Position numbers and translations under genes: made by a program
Part shown: one piece after another, positions 44,133 to 52,217 of the stretch
Layout: every line of letters starts with the position of its first letter
Numbering within the stretch: position 1 is the stretch's first letter
Notes under the pieces: generated by a model
Seen by the model: only the letters and a program-made list of their open reading frames with translations
The model's database searches: none
What the model was told of the DNA's origin: nothing
From: Tsukamurella paurometabola
Lineage (GTDB): Bacteria > Actinomycetota > Actinomycetes > Mycobacteriales > Mycobacteriaceae
Assembly: GCF_900631615.1 (NCBI RefSeq)
Contig: NZ_LR131273.1
Coordinates: forward strand, 1,302,001-1,366,000
Length of the DNA: 64,000 nucleotides
Reading direction: 5' to 3'

Positions 44133-44603
44133 ATGCTCTCGCGAGTCACCGCCGCCCTCACCTCCACGGCGGCCGTCGCCGTCCTCGCCCCCGCCGTCAC
44201 CCACGCCGCGCCGGCGCCCGGCGACGAGGCGACCGCCCGCCGCATCGCCTGCGAGCAGTACGCAGTCGGCGCGGCCACCATCGACTACCGCAACCTCGCA
44301 CCCTGGCGGGCCAATCTGGTGCGGGGCACGTCCCCCGAGCTGCGCGCGAAGTTGGAGAGCAGCGCGGATGCGATGAACCAGACGCTGCAGCCGCTGCGCT
44401 GGGTCTCGACGGGCCGCCTGGCCGGTGCCGAGGTCCGGCACGTCGGGAACGACGTGTGGAAGGCGAGGTGCTTCGTCGCCGTCCGCGGTACCAACGCCCA
44501 GGCGCCCCAGAGCCGCGACGTGGTGACCGTCTACGACGTCACGCTCGACAAGAAGCGGAACTGGCAGATCATCGACGCCGGCGGCGATCCCACCAGGAAG
44601 TGA
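44133..44603 (+). CDS. secreted hypothetical protein (156 aa)
   Basis: A Sec-type signal peptide is clear (MLSRVTAALTSTAAVAVLAP then AVTHAAPAP, cleavage after AHA-like HAA). The mature part has two cysteines (IACEQY, KARCFVAV) that may form a disulfide and resembles small secreted Mce-associated-like or lipoprotein-like proteins in outline only. ATG has GAAAGGATT upstream. A strong hairpin begins right after its stop. Confidence 0.7.
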   Translation: MLSRVTAALTSTAAVAVLAPAVTHAAPAPGDEATARRIACEQYAVGAATIDYRNLAPWRANLVRGTSPELRAKLESSADAMNQTLQPLRWVSTGRLAGAEVRHVGNDVWKARCFVAVRGTNAQAPQSRDVVTVYDVTLDKKRNWQIIDAGGDPTRK

Positions 44604-44644
44604 TGTCATTCGGCACCGCGCGTCGCTGTCGGTGCCGAATGACA
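44604..44644. terminator. perfect 15-bp inverted repeat, terminator-like
   Basis: TGTCATTCGGCACCG (44604-44618) and its exact complement (44630-44644) enclose an 11-base loop directly after the stop of the secreted-protein gene. No T run follows, but hairpins without T runs are common in these bacteria. Confidence 0.6.
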
Positions 44645-44654
44645 CAGTGACGGT

Positions 44655-45263
44655 ATGACAGTGCAGCCGGGTTACGACGCGATGGCCGATCTCTACGCGG
44701 AGACCTTCCCGGATCCGTACCAGTTCCCCATCGAGCGGCACGCCGCCGCGGCCTTCGCCGACGCCGCGGCGGACCGGCCCGGCCGCACGGTCGACGTCGG
44801 ATGCGGCATCGGCCACGCCGCCGCCGACCTGGTGACACGCGGCCTCGATGTGATCGGTGTCGATCCCAGCCCCGGCATGCTCGCCCACGCGCGACGCCTG
44901 CACCCGGACCTGCTCTTCGTCGACGGTGACGCCTCCCTCGCGTCGGTCCCCGACGGCCCGATCGCCGCGATCCTCGCGCGGTTCAGCCTGATCCACGTGG
45001 AACCGCCCGAGGTCATCTCGACGGTGCGCGCCTGGTCGGCTCTCGTCGACCCGGGCACGCCGGTTCTCGTCGCCTTCCAGGCGACCGACGAGCCCGGCCC
45101 TCCGCTCTCCTTCGATCACGCCGTCGCACCCGCCTGGCGCTGGCATCCCGACGAGTTCGCCCGCACTCTCGCTGATGCGGGCTTCTCGGAGTCGTGGCGG
45201 ATCATCTACCGCGACAAGGACTACCGCTTCCCCATGGCGCAGCTCCTCGCCGTCCGCGACTGA
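44655..45263 (+). CDS. class I SAM-dependent methyltransferase (202 aa)
   Basis: A small soluble methyltransferase. Motif I is VDVGCGIGHAAADL near 46-59 (SAM binding), motif II GLDVIGVDPSPGML, and motif III LARFSLIHVEPPE. The N-terminal GYDAMADLYAETFPDPY is typical of the Methyltransf_25/11 group acting on small molecules. The acceptor is unknown. ATG is 11 bases after the hairpin. Confidence 0.85.
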   Translation: MTVQPGYDAMADLYAETFPDPYQFPIERHAAAAFADAAADRPGRTVDVGCGIGHAAADLVTRGLDVIGVDPSPGMLAHARRLHPDLLFVDGDASLASVPDGPIAAILARFSLIHVEPPEVISTVRAWSALVDPGTPVLVAFQATDEPGPPLSFDHAVAPAWRWHPDEFARTLADAGFSESWRIIYRDKDYRFPMAQLLAVRD

Positions 45264-45370
45264 CCGGTTCGGCGCTGCGCGGGCGGCCGGCACCGTCGGA
45301 TCCGGGCGCCCGAAACCCTCCCGACGGCCCCGTGAAGAATCGGCGCAGGGCTTCAAAACTCCTGCGCTAC

Positions 45371-45399
45371 TTGTCATTTCAGACGAGCGTGACTATTCT
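45371..45399 (+). promoter_or_regulatory. sigma-70-type promoter of the riboswitch transcript
   Basis: -35 TTGTCA (45371-45376) and -10 TATTCT (45394-45399) are separated by 17 bases. Transcription would begin ~45406, just before the aptamer. Confidence 0.7.
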
Positions 45400-45410
45400 T
45401 GGTGGTGCAC

Positions 45411-45503
45411 GAAGGGGAGTAGCCCCCAATCGCGCGGTCGACACACTGGCGAGAGCCCGGCCGCACGAACCGTGAGCCGCGGCTTCCGGTGGGCGAGACC
45501 TTT
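45411..45503 (+). ncRNA. yybP-ykoY manganese riboswitch
   Basis: The two conserved loops of the Mn2+ aptamer are visible: GAAGGGGAGTAGC at 45411-45423 and GGGCGAGACCTTT at 45491-45503 (consensus GGGGAGTAG and GGTGAGACC). They face each other across ~70 bases, and the next gene is a GDT1/UPF0016 cation exporter, a usual target. Downstream, GACCTTTGTGCCAC (45497-45510) can pair with GTGGCACAGGTC (45537-45548), a stem that uses part of the aptamer loop, so ligand binding and this hairpin should be exclusive. Mn2+ is expected to raise expression. Confidence 0.8.
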
Positions 45504-45567
45504 GTGCCACTTGCGCGGTCCGACGGTCGGATCCGTGTGGCACAGGTCTTCGCAGGAGGTTCGCACC

Positions 45568-46299
45568 GTGCTCAACGCGTTGCTCGTCAGTTTCGCCGTG
45601 GTCTTCGTGGCCGAGCTCGGCGACAAGTCCCAGCTCATGGCGATGACCTTCGCCGCCCGCTTCAAGTGGTGGGTCGTGCTGCTGGGCATCACCGCCGCCA
45701 CGGCACTGACCCACATCGCCTCCGTCGGCATCGGCTTCGCGCTCGGCTCCGCCATCCCGTCGCAGCTCATCACCGCGGTCGCGGGCGTCTCGATGCTCGT
45801 CTTCGCGTTCTGGACCTGGCGCGGCGACACCCTCTCCGACGACGAGACCGCGACCGCGGACCGCGTCACCCGGTCCGTGTTCCTCGCCGTGGCCTCCGCG
45901 TTCTTCCTCGCGGAGCTCGGCGACAAGACCATGCTCGCCACGATCACGCTCACCACGCAGCACAACTGGTTCGGCGTGTGGGTCGGCTCGACCCTTGGCA
46001 TGGTCGCCGCCGACGCCCTCGCCATCGCGGTCGGAGCCCTGCTCGGCGCGAAGCTGCCCGAGCGCGCCATCGCGATCGGCGCGACCGTCCTGTTCTTCGG
46101 CTTCGGCGCCTGGCTGCTGGCCGAGGCGTGGCCGGAGCTCGACGCCACCAGCCGCATCGTCACCGGCCTCGTCGTCGCCGCCACGATGATCGGCGGCGGG
46201 CTCGTCGTACGCCGGGCGCACCGGGCCGCGGCGGCGGCACCGTCGACCCCGGAGGTCCAGGACAGCACCCCCGGTCCCGGAAGAACAGCCCTTCACTAA
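45568..46299 (+). CDS. GDT1/UPF0016-family cation (Mn2+) exporter (243 aa)
   Basis: A polytopic antiporter with the two family repeats: VVFVAELGDKSQLMAMTFAA near 12-31 and AFFLAELGDKTMLATITLTT near 113-132; the ELGDK acids form the cation site. Six helices are seen in two triplets. The GTG start has AGGAGGT upstream. The Mn riboswitch 65 bases before the start argues for manganese export, also useful beside sodA 1.5 kb away. The longer upstream frame runs through the riboswitch and is not coding. Confidence 0.9.
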   Translation: MLNALLVSFAVVFVAELGDKSQLMAMTFAARFKWWVVLLGITAATALTHIASVGIGFALGSAIPSQLITAVAGVSMLVFAFWTWRGDTLSDDETATADRVTRSVFLAVASAFFLAELGDKTMLATITLTTQHNWFGVWVGSTLGMVAADALAIAVGALLGAKLPERAIAIGATVLFFGFGAWLLAEAWPELDATSRIVTGLVVAATMIGGGLVVRRAHRAAAAAPSTPEVQDSTPGPGRTALH

Positions 46300-46358
46300 T
46301 GTGAGGTGGGTCGCGCCGCCCACCGGCGAGTGCGCTCCACTACAGAAGGGAATCAGCC

Positions 46359-47117
46359 ATGGACGTCTCCGGCTCCTCCGTCATCGTCACCGGTGGCGCT
46401 TCCGGCCTCGGCGCCGCCACCGCGAAGCGCTTCGCCGAGGCGGGTGCCACGGTCTTCGGCCTCGATCTGCAGCCGTCGATCGACAAGGCGACCCCGGTCG
46501 AGAACGTGCACCTCATCGCGACCGACGTGACCAAGGAGGACGAGGTCCTCGCCGCGATCGCCGAGGCCGTCAAGGCGGGCCCGCTGCGCGTGGCCGTCAA
46601 CTGCGCGGGCGTCGGCTGGGCCGGCCGCATCCTGTCCAAGAACGGCCCGCACGCGCTGGACCTGTTCCAGACGGTCATCAACATCAACCTGGTGGGCACG
46701 TTCAACGTGATGCGCCTGGCCGCCGACCAGATGAGCAAGCAGGAGGCCGCCGACGAGCAGGGCTCCCGCGGCCTCATCGTCAACACCGCGTCGGTCGCGG
46801 CGTTCGAGGGCCAGATCGGCCAGATCGCCTACACCGCGTCCAAGGGTGGCGTGCACGCCATGACCATCACCGCTGCGCGCGATCTCGCGCAGTTCGGCAT
46901 CCGCGTGAACACCATCGCCCCGGGCACCATCAACACCCCGATGCTGGCCGGCGTGACCCCCGAGTTCAAGAAGACCCTCGAGGCGGGCATCCCGTTCCCG
47001 TCGCGCCTCGGTGAGCCGTCGGAGTACGCGCAGCTCGCCTACTTCCTCGCCGAGCACGACTACATCAACGGCGAGACGATCCGCATGGACGGGGCGCTGC
47101 GGATGGCGCCGCGCTAG
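46359..47117 (+). CDS. SDR dehydrogenase, 3-hydroxyacyl-CoA dehydrogenase type II-like (252 aa)
   Basis: An NAD-dependent short-chain dehydrogenase of the HSD17B10-like group, expected to oxidise 3-hydroxyacyl-CoA or similar. TGGASGLG (12-19) binds the cofactor, NCAGVG is motif II, and the catalytic residues are S in NTASVAAFEG and YxxxK in YTASKGG. The C-terminus NGETIRMDGALRMAPR is typical. ATG has GAAGGGAATC upstream. It converges on the next gene, with stop codons overlapping by four bases. Confidence 0.9.
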   Translation: MDVSGSSVIVTGGASGLGAATAKRFAEAGATVFGLDLQPSIDKATPVENVHLIATDVTKEDEVLAAIAEAVKAGPLRVAVNCAGVGWAGRILSKNGPHALDLFQTVININLVGTFNVMRLAADQMSKQEAADEQGSRGLIVNTASVAAFEGQIGQIAYTASKGGVHAMTITAARDLAQFGIRVNTIAPGTINTPMLAGVTPEFKKTLEAGIPFPSRLGEPSEYAQLAYFLAEHDYINGETIRMDGALRMAPR

Positions 47118-48226
47118 ATCTGCAGTTCCTCCGCCGGCGTCGCCCCGACCGCGTCCGACAGGACGAGGAGCGGGGCGGCGTCGTCGTCGATGGAGGGGCC
47201 GTCGGGCGGCAGCACCATCGACGACGGTGCCGGGGCCGCTCCGGCCTCGTTGCGCAGGTCGATCGCGACGAGCAGGTTGTGCACGTTCTCCTCGGGCACG
47301 CCGTCGCCGAAGTCCTCGGGGAGGTAGGGGCTGAGCTGGACGAGGACGTCGCGGATCTCGACCACGCGACGCTGGAACCGCAGGTGGGCGTCGCGGCGGG
47401 CCTTGCCGGCGTCGAGGACCACCTCGGGGACCGCGGTGGTGAGCAGCGTCCACAGGGGCTCGAGCCGCTTGAAGTCCCTGCGGTGCTTCTTGCGGTACTG
47501 CATCTGCACGACGAAACCGCGCACGCCCGGATAGCTCAGGCCCACGACGAACAGCAGGATGCCGCCGGCGGTGCACGCCTGCGACAGCGAGAGCAGCACC
47601 GGCCAGGAGGCCACGTGCCCCGCGCTGGTGAGTACGAAGGCCACCTGGGCGAGCGAACCGACGGCGGTGATGGCGAGGCCCGCGGACATCAGTCGCAGCG
47701 ACGTCGTGAGGTAGCCGTCCGCGAACGGCATGAGCCTGGTCAGCGAGAGCACGCAGTCCGCGAGGCCGTACATGAGGTAGCCGCCGGCGATGACGAAGAA
47801 GACGGCGAAGCCCAGTTCCTGCACGGTGAGCGTGTCGAGGTTGGCATCGCGCAGCGAGGGCGGCGTCACGTTCATCGCGACGGACAGGCCCACGACCGCG
47901 GCGATGAGCGGGATCGCCTCCATGCCCGCACGGCGTTGCCGCGCCGATTCGGTGGGCCCGTAGAAGAAGGCGACGGCCAGCGCCGCGACCCCGAGGGCGA
48001 GTGAGGCGTACCCGCCGAGGCGGGAGGCGCCGCGCCACAGCGCGCCGTCGACCGTCGGCGCGAGCGGCGAGCCGAGCAGCAGGACGGCCAGCGTCAGGGC
48101 CGCGATGGCGACGGTGACCGCGACGGCCTGGATACCGGCCTTCGCGCGGTACAGCCGGTCGATGCGCCAGCACAACACCAGGGTGAAGAACGCGACGCCG
48201 AGTACGTTCACGAGCTTCACAGCCAC
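47114..48226 (-). CDS. MAB_1171c-type multi-pass membrane protein (370 aa)
   Basis: A membrane protein with about seven helices in the first ~250 residues and a cytosolic C-terminal region (~255-370: YRKKHRRDFKRLEPLWTLLT ... RRVVEIRDVLVQLSPYLPED). This resembles the MAB_1171c family, a putative transporter-like group of unknown function found next to ImmA/IrrE and XRE genes. GTG at 48226 overlaps the ImmA gene end by 10 bases. The trio is a recurrent actinobacterial cassette. Confidence 0.75.
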   Translation of the reverse strand: MAVKLVNVLGVAFFTLVLCWRIDRLYRAKAGIQAVAVTVAIAALTLAVLLLGSPLAPTVDGALWRGASRLGGYASLALGVAALAVAFFYGPTESARQRRAGMEAIPLIAAVVGLSVAMNVTPPSLRDANLDTLTVQELGFAVFFVIAGGYLMYGLADCVLSLTRLMPFADGYLTTSLRLMSAGLAITAVGSLAQVAFVLTSAGHVASWPVLLSLSQACTAGGILLFVVGLSYPGVRGFVVQMQYRKKHRRDFKRLEPLWTLLTTAVPEVVLDAGKARRDAHLRFQRRVVEIRDVLVQLSPYLPEDFGDGVPEENVHNLLVAIDLRNEAGAAPAPSSMVLPPDGPSIDDDAAPLLVLSDAVGATPAEELQI

Positions 48227-48744
48227 CGGGAATGACCTCCCAGAGCGCGCTGGATGCCGCGCAGGCTGTCGTGCTTGGCGGTGCGGCCGGCGAGCGCGCC
48301 GGCTTCGGAGGCCCATCCGAGGATGATGGAGGCGATCATCTCGGCCTCCCACTCGTGCTCGTCGTCGTAACAGGTGCGGTGCAGCGCAGCGTCGGCCTCG
48401 GGGGAGGTCATTTCCGCGGTCTGCGGCGCGGCCGCTGTTGGACCGGCGTTCTGGTGCCCCGCGATGAGGTGGCCGAACTCGTGGATGATGATCTGATCGC
48501 GGTGCGTGCGCGACGTGTTGGCCTGGTAGAAGAAGTAGTCGGCGTCGTCGCCCACCAGCCACAGGCCGTTCGGCATGCCGACGGGCAAGGGCTGCGAGAT
48601 CACCAGGATGTCGCGGCCGCGCCGCTTGCCGTACTTCTCGCACAGCTGCACGGCGTCGAAGGGCAGATCCAGGTCGAGGCTGCGCACCTCGTTCTCACAC
48701 AGGCGGCGCAGCGCTTTGACGGAACGCACAGCCCACCTCCACAC
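48217..48744 (-). CDS. ImmA/IrrE-family metallopeptidase (175 aa)
   Basis: A cytosolic zinc peptidase-like protein. The N-terminal RRLCENEVRSLDLDLPFDAV and central LPVGMPNGLWLVGDDADYFF are family features; the zinc motif is HEFGHLIAGH (first H and E near 91-92) with a downstream acidic EWEAEMIASIILGWA supplying the third ligand. ImmA/IrrE proteins cleave HTH repressors after a signal; the XRE gene lies 77 bases upstream on the same strand and is the natural substrate. GTG start. Confidence 0.88.
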   Translation of the reverse strand: MWRWAVRSVKALRRLCENEVRSLDLDLPFDAVQLCEKYGKRRGRDILVISQPLPVGMPNGLWLVGDDADYFFYQANTSRTHRDQIIIHEFGHLIAGHQNAGPTAAAPQTAEMTSPEADAALHRTCYDDEHEWEAEMIASIILGWASEAGALAGRTAKHDSLRGIQRALGGHSRWL

Positions 48745-48820
48745 GGTCGTAGAGGGACGACGCGCGCCGGAGGCACACCCACGGCGGCCCGGCAGGGCCG
48801 CGCCGTGTCAGCCGATGAGG

Positions 48821-49312
48821 CTAGAGCCCCTCGTTTTCGCGCGAGTCTACGGGAAGCTCGGGCGGGTCGGCGGGCAAGCCCTGCTGCACTCGCAACACCT
48901 TGATGAGCTCGTTGACCATGTTCACCGAGTCGGGCGAGAGCCCTGCCAGGCGGAATGCGGCCATCTGCACCTTGGTGTCGGCCTGCAGCCGCATCAGGTG
49001 GATCTGGTCACGGGTGCGCTGAGCGGCCTCGTCCTCGAGGAAGTAGTGCACGTCCACGCCGAACGCGGCCGAGATGCCCTCGACGGTGCGGAAGGACGGC
49101 GACTTCGCCTTGCCGGAGCGGAGCTGGCTCAGGTACGACTCGCCCAGGCGGAAGCCCAGGGCGGTCGAGCGCTGGGCGATCGCCTTCGCGGTGAATGCGC
49201 GGCCGTTCGGGCCGGGCACCGTGCGGAACAGCTCCTCGAGACGACTCGCGAACAGGCCCTGACCCACCAGGGCGTCGCTGTCGTACTTATTACCTGTATC
49301 CACTTGTGCCAT
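48821..49312 (-). CDS. XRE-family HTH regulator (163 aa)
   Basis: An HTH domain near 20-90 (LFASRLEELFRTV, FTAKAIAQRSTALGFRLGES, YLSQLRSGKAKSPSFRTVE, GISAAFGVDVHYFLED) and a C-terminal helical region ending in an acidic tail. This matches the group near espR-like regulators, which have a long first loop. It leads the cassette XRE-ImmA-MAB_1171c and is the candidate target of the peptidase. AT-rich DNA at 49340-49440 holds its promoter (TATAGT at ~49382 leftward). Confidence 0.85.
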   Translation of the reverse strand: MAQVDTGNKYDSDALVGQGLFASRLEELFRTVPGPNGRAFTAKAIAQRSTALGFRLGESYLSQLRSGKAKSPSFRTVEGISAAFGVDVHYFLEDEAAQRTRDQIHLMRLQADTKVQMAAFRLAGLSPDSVNMVNELIKVLRVQQGLPADPPELPVDSRENEGL

Positions 49313-49493
49313 CCCTCTCTATCGCCGGCACTCCGGACCCGCTGAACACATCTTATTGCGAGTCCACAAGCCTCGATCACACTATAGCGCACTTCACCAT
49401 GGAACACGACCGCTTCGTGATCGGCTATCACCCATGAGCGCGGATACTGTATTCTTACCTACGCCTGTGCACGAATAGCGGAAGGGGTGTGTT

Positions 49494-50567
49494 GTGTCGC
49501 GTCCGACCCATCTCTCCCGGCGTCTCCGGGCCATCGGCGTCACCGCCCTCGCGGTCGGCGCCATCGCATCCGCGCCCGCCTGGGCGGCCCCTGATTCGTC
49601 GGATTCCGACGGTGGCTCCGGGTCCGATAGCTCGACCTCGCAGAGCACCGACGACCGCTCGTCCAGCTCGTCGAGCAGCTCGGACCGCGAATCGTCCACC
49701 GCAGGGAGCGCCGGCCGCGAGACGGGGAGCGGCAGCGGAGCGGGCAGCAGCTCTTCTAGCGGCAGTGGCTCGGGCGAGTCCTCCAACGAGACCGGCTCAT
49801 CGAACGGCACCGGCACGACAACGGGGAACGAGACGGAGACGGGCGGCAACAAGCCCGACCAGGATGAGGACGACGAGGGCAAGGACAAGGGCCACGGCCA
49901 CGGCGGGGGCCTGATCGGCATCATCGGCGGAATCTTCGGCGGTGGCGGTTCGGGCGGCACCTCGACGGGCAGCGCGACGCCTCCGGCCATCCCCAGCGGG
50001 GGCGGCTCCGATGCGGGATCGTCGTCGACCTCGAGCGCCGGCTCCACCAACTCGACGGGGTCGGGCGGCGCGCCCATCTCCAGCGGCAGCGGCGTCCGCA
50101 CCGGAAACCCGCTCCCCGAGTCCACCAACACCGGCAACGACTCGGGCGTCGCGGAGCGCCCGTCGTCACCGGGTGCGCCGGCGGCGGCCGCCGCACCCGC
50201 ACCTGCCGCACCGGTCGTCGCGGTCCCCATCGTGGTGCCGCCCGTCGTCGTGGCCGGTCCCGTCCTCCCCGCGCCCGCACCCGCGGCCCCCGCGAAGCCC
50301 GCGGCTCCGAAGCCCGCAGCTCCCGCCCCCTCGGCGCCGTCGGACAACGACCGCGCGACCGCGGAACAGGGCTCCGAGAGCAGCGGCGACAGCACCGTCT
50401 TCGCTGCGGCGTACACGTCGGCGCAGCGCGTCGCGCCGGTCGCGGCGGAAACCGCGCGGCAGCTGTCCCCCGCGATGATCGCGATCCTCGGCGGCATCGC
50501 ACTCCTGGGCAGCGGTAGCTTCGCCGACGCCCTGCGTCGCGCGCACCTGCGCCAGGCCCAGGCGTAG
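49494..50567 (+). CDS. secreted Ser/Gly- and Ala/Pro-rich protein with C-terminal anchor (357 aa)
   Basis: A signal peptide (about 1-31, ending APAWAAP) is followed by a Ser/Asp/Gly-rich region to ~125, a Gly-rich hydrophobic patch (GGGLIGIIGGIFGGGGSGG), an Ala/Pro/Val stretch (~215-280) and a C-terminal helix with basic end (LSPAMIAILGGIALLGSGSF then ADALRRAHLRQ). The layout suits a wall-spanning, membrane-retained protein. No LPxTG is seen and no enzymatic domain. The GTG start has GGAAGGGG upstream. Confidence 0.65.
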   Translation: MSRPTHLSRRLRAIGVTALAVGAIASAPAWAAPDSSDSDGGSGSDSSTSQSTDDRSSSSSSSSDRESSTAGSAGRETGSGSGAGSSSSSGSGSGESSNETGSSNGTGTTTGNETETGGNKPDQDEDDEGKDKGHGHGGGLIGIIGGIFGGGGSGGTSTGSATPPAIPSGGGSDAGSSSTSSAGSTNSTGSGGAPISSGSGVRTGNPLPESTNTGNDSGVAERPSSPGAPAAAAAPAPAAPVVAVPIVVPPVVVAGPVLPAPAPAAPAKPAAPKPAAPAPSAPSDNDRATAEQGSESSGDSTVFAAAYTSAQRVAPVAAETARQLSPAMIAILGGIALLGSGSFADALRRAHLRQAQA

Positions 50568-50573
50568 CCGGGC

Positions 50574-52121
50574 CTACGCGCCCACCACCGGCAGCGCGAG
50601 CACCTTCTCGCTGGACATGAACGCGCGCAGCGCGGCGGTGGCCTTCACGTCGTCCTCGTTGTAGTCGAGGATCCGCTGCCGCTGCACGGCCCGGTCCTCG
50701 TCGGCGAAGCCGGCGTCGATCCCGACGCCCACGCGGTACCAGAGCATCGACGCCTCGCCGCCGGCCTCGGCGTCGCGCCACTGGAATCCGGCGACGGGCG
50801 CCACCTTCTTCAGGCCGCGCCCCTCGAGGGAGAGGAAGGCGTCGCCGACGGCGTCGAACATGTCGACCCACTCGGGCGAGGCGATGAACTCCTCCACGGC
50901 ACGGCGCGGGGGCACGCCCGGCTCACCCGCGAACCGGTCCGCGGACGCCAGCAGCCACTTGTTCTCGGCGTTCTGCGAGTAGCAGTACGCCGCGAAGGTC
51001 TTGCCCGCGGCGTGCGCCTCCGCGCGGCGGTCCATGAGGAAGGCCCAGAACTCGGCGAACGAGCGGGCCTCGTCGCGCGTGGGCACGGGCTCCCAGGTGA
51101 CGAAGGGCCGGTAGCCGAGGTCGACGCCGTCGCGCCGCAGCCACGTGCCCCACAGGTAGGCGCCGTACTCCTGGTAGCTCTCCATGTCGACGTCCACCTC
51201 GACGTCGGCTCGGCGCACCTTCACCTCGGGCCGCCGCCGCACGAGCACCTGCCCGTCCCGCCACGCGCGGGCCATGGCCCGCAGGTCCGCGATGGGCACG
51301 GGCACGTCCTCGGGCTGGGGTCCGTCGTACTCGGCCAGCTGGTCGACGGTGCCGATGCCCGCCTCGCGCAACCCGGGCGCCGACCGCCCGTCGGCCACCA
51401 GGCTCACGTCCCGCGCGAGGGTCAGGGTCTGCGCGCACTGCGGCCACCAGGGGCACCGTCGGCACTCCGCGACGCGGACCGGCTCGGTCGGGGCGGTGCC
51501 GGCGAGCACGGCCCGACGGTCCGCGAACCGCTCGTCGTAGGCGGCCAGGAGCGGCCCGATCTCCTGGACGACGATGCGCGCACCGTCGACCCCGATGCTC
51601 CCGCCGAGCAGCGTCCGCGACGCGTAGCCCGCGTCCTGCAGCATGCGCGTGAGATGGGCCAGGCGCATCTGATCGCCGCGGTGCTGTCGGGAGCGGACCG
51701 TCTCGTCCTCGCGGGGCTCCCAGCGGTCCAGCGGCGACGTCACGGCGCCGGCGCCGGGGTCGCAGGTCTTGTGGTTGACGACGATGACGGGGATGTAGCC
51801 GTCGGCGAGGCGGACGAGGAGCTCGCTGTGGCCCCGGCGGTCGTGCGCGGTGGGCAGCACCGCGTTCCAGATCCGATCGGCGCCCGCCTCCATCGCGGCG
51901 AGGGTACGGCGCACCGCGCCCTCCCCCGGTTCGATGATCGTCAGGCCCGGCAAGCGGTCCCGGACGGAGGCGCGGAAGACGGCGGCCGCCTCGACCCGCA
52001 ACGCCATGCCCGGGTCGCCATCGACCTGCGGGGCGCGGGTCTCGAGCGCCAGACGGTGCCGACAACCGGTGAGCGATCGTGCGCTCACCGGAGTCGTCTT
52101 GGTGCCCTCTTCGATGTCCAC
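50574..52121 (-). CDS. TM0106-family RecB-like nuclease with predicted RNase H-like domain (515 aa)
   Basis: N-terminal half (~1-250) is a RecB-type PD-(D/E)xK domain: LTGCRHRLALETR, LVRLADGYIPVIVVNHKTCD and the cysteine cluster VAECRRCPWWPQC, likely an Fe-S site with C17 or nearby. The C-terminal half (~310-515) shows VEVDVDMESYQEYGAYLWGT, CYSQNAENKWLL and LDYNEDDVKATAALRAF, the D-D motif of the RNase H-like/DnaQ fold. The cellular role is unknown, probably DNA repair or nucleic-acid processing. GTG start lies in a 13-bp palindrome. Confidence 0.82.
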   Translation of the reverse strand: MDIEEGTKTTPVSARSLTGCRHRLALETRAPQVDGDPGMALRVEAAAVFRASVRDRLPGLTIIEPGEGAVRRTLAAMEAGADRIWNAVLPTAHDRRGHSELLVRLADGYIPVIVVNHKTCDPGAGAVTSPLDRWEPREDETVRSRQHRGDQMRLAHLTRMLQDAGYASRTLLGGSIGVDGARIVVQEIGPLLAAYDERFADRRAVLAGTAPTEPVRVAECRRCPWWPQCAQTLTLARDVSLVADGRSAPGLREAGIGTVDQLAEYDGPQPEDVPVPIADLRAMARAWRDGQVLVRRRPEVKVRRADVEVDVDMESYQEYGAYLWGTWLRRDGVDLGYRPFVTWEPVPTRDEARSFAEFWAFLMDRRAEAHAAGKTFAAYCYSQNAENKWLLASADRFAGEPGVPPRRAVEEFIASPEWVDMFDAVGDAFLSLEGRGLKKVAPVAGFQWRDAEAGGEASMLWYRVGVGIDAGFADEDRAVQRQRILDYNEDDVKATAALRAFMSSEKVLALPVVGA

Positions 52122-52132
52122 TGCTTAGCAGT
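52120..52132. promoter_or_regulatory. palindrome ACTGCTTAGCAGT over the nuclease start
   Basis: ACTGCT-T-AGCAGT overlaps the GTG start codon (52119-52121) of the leftward nuclease gene and lies 86 bases from the divergent DUF6474 start. Possible repressor site. Confidence 0.4.
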
Positions 52133-52217
52133 ATGGCGGGCGGCACCGACAACCTGCGGAGCCGCGCTGTGCAATGCTGTACCGGACGGCAGTACTGACC
52201 TACAAGGACGTGCACTG

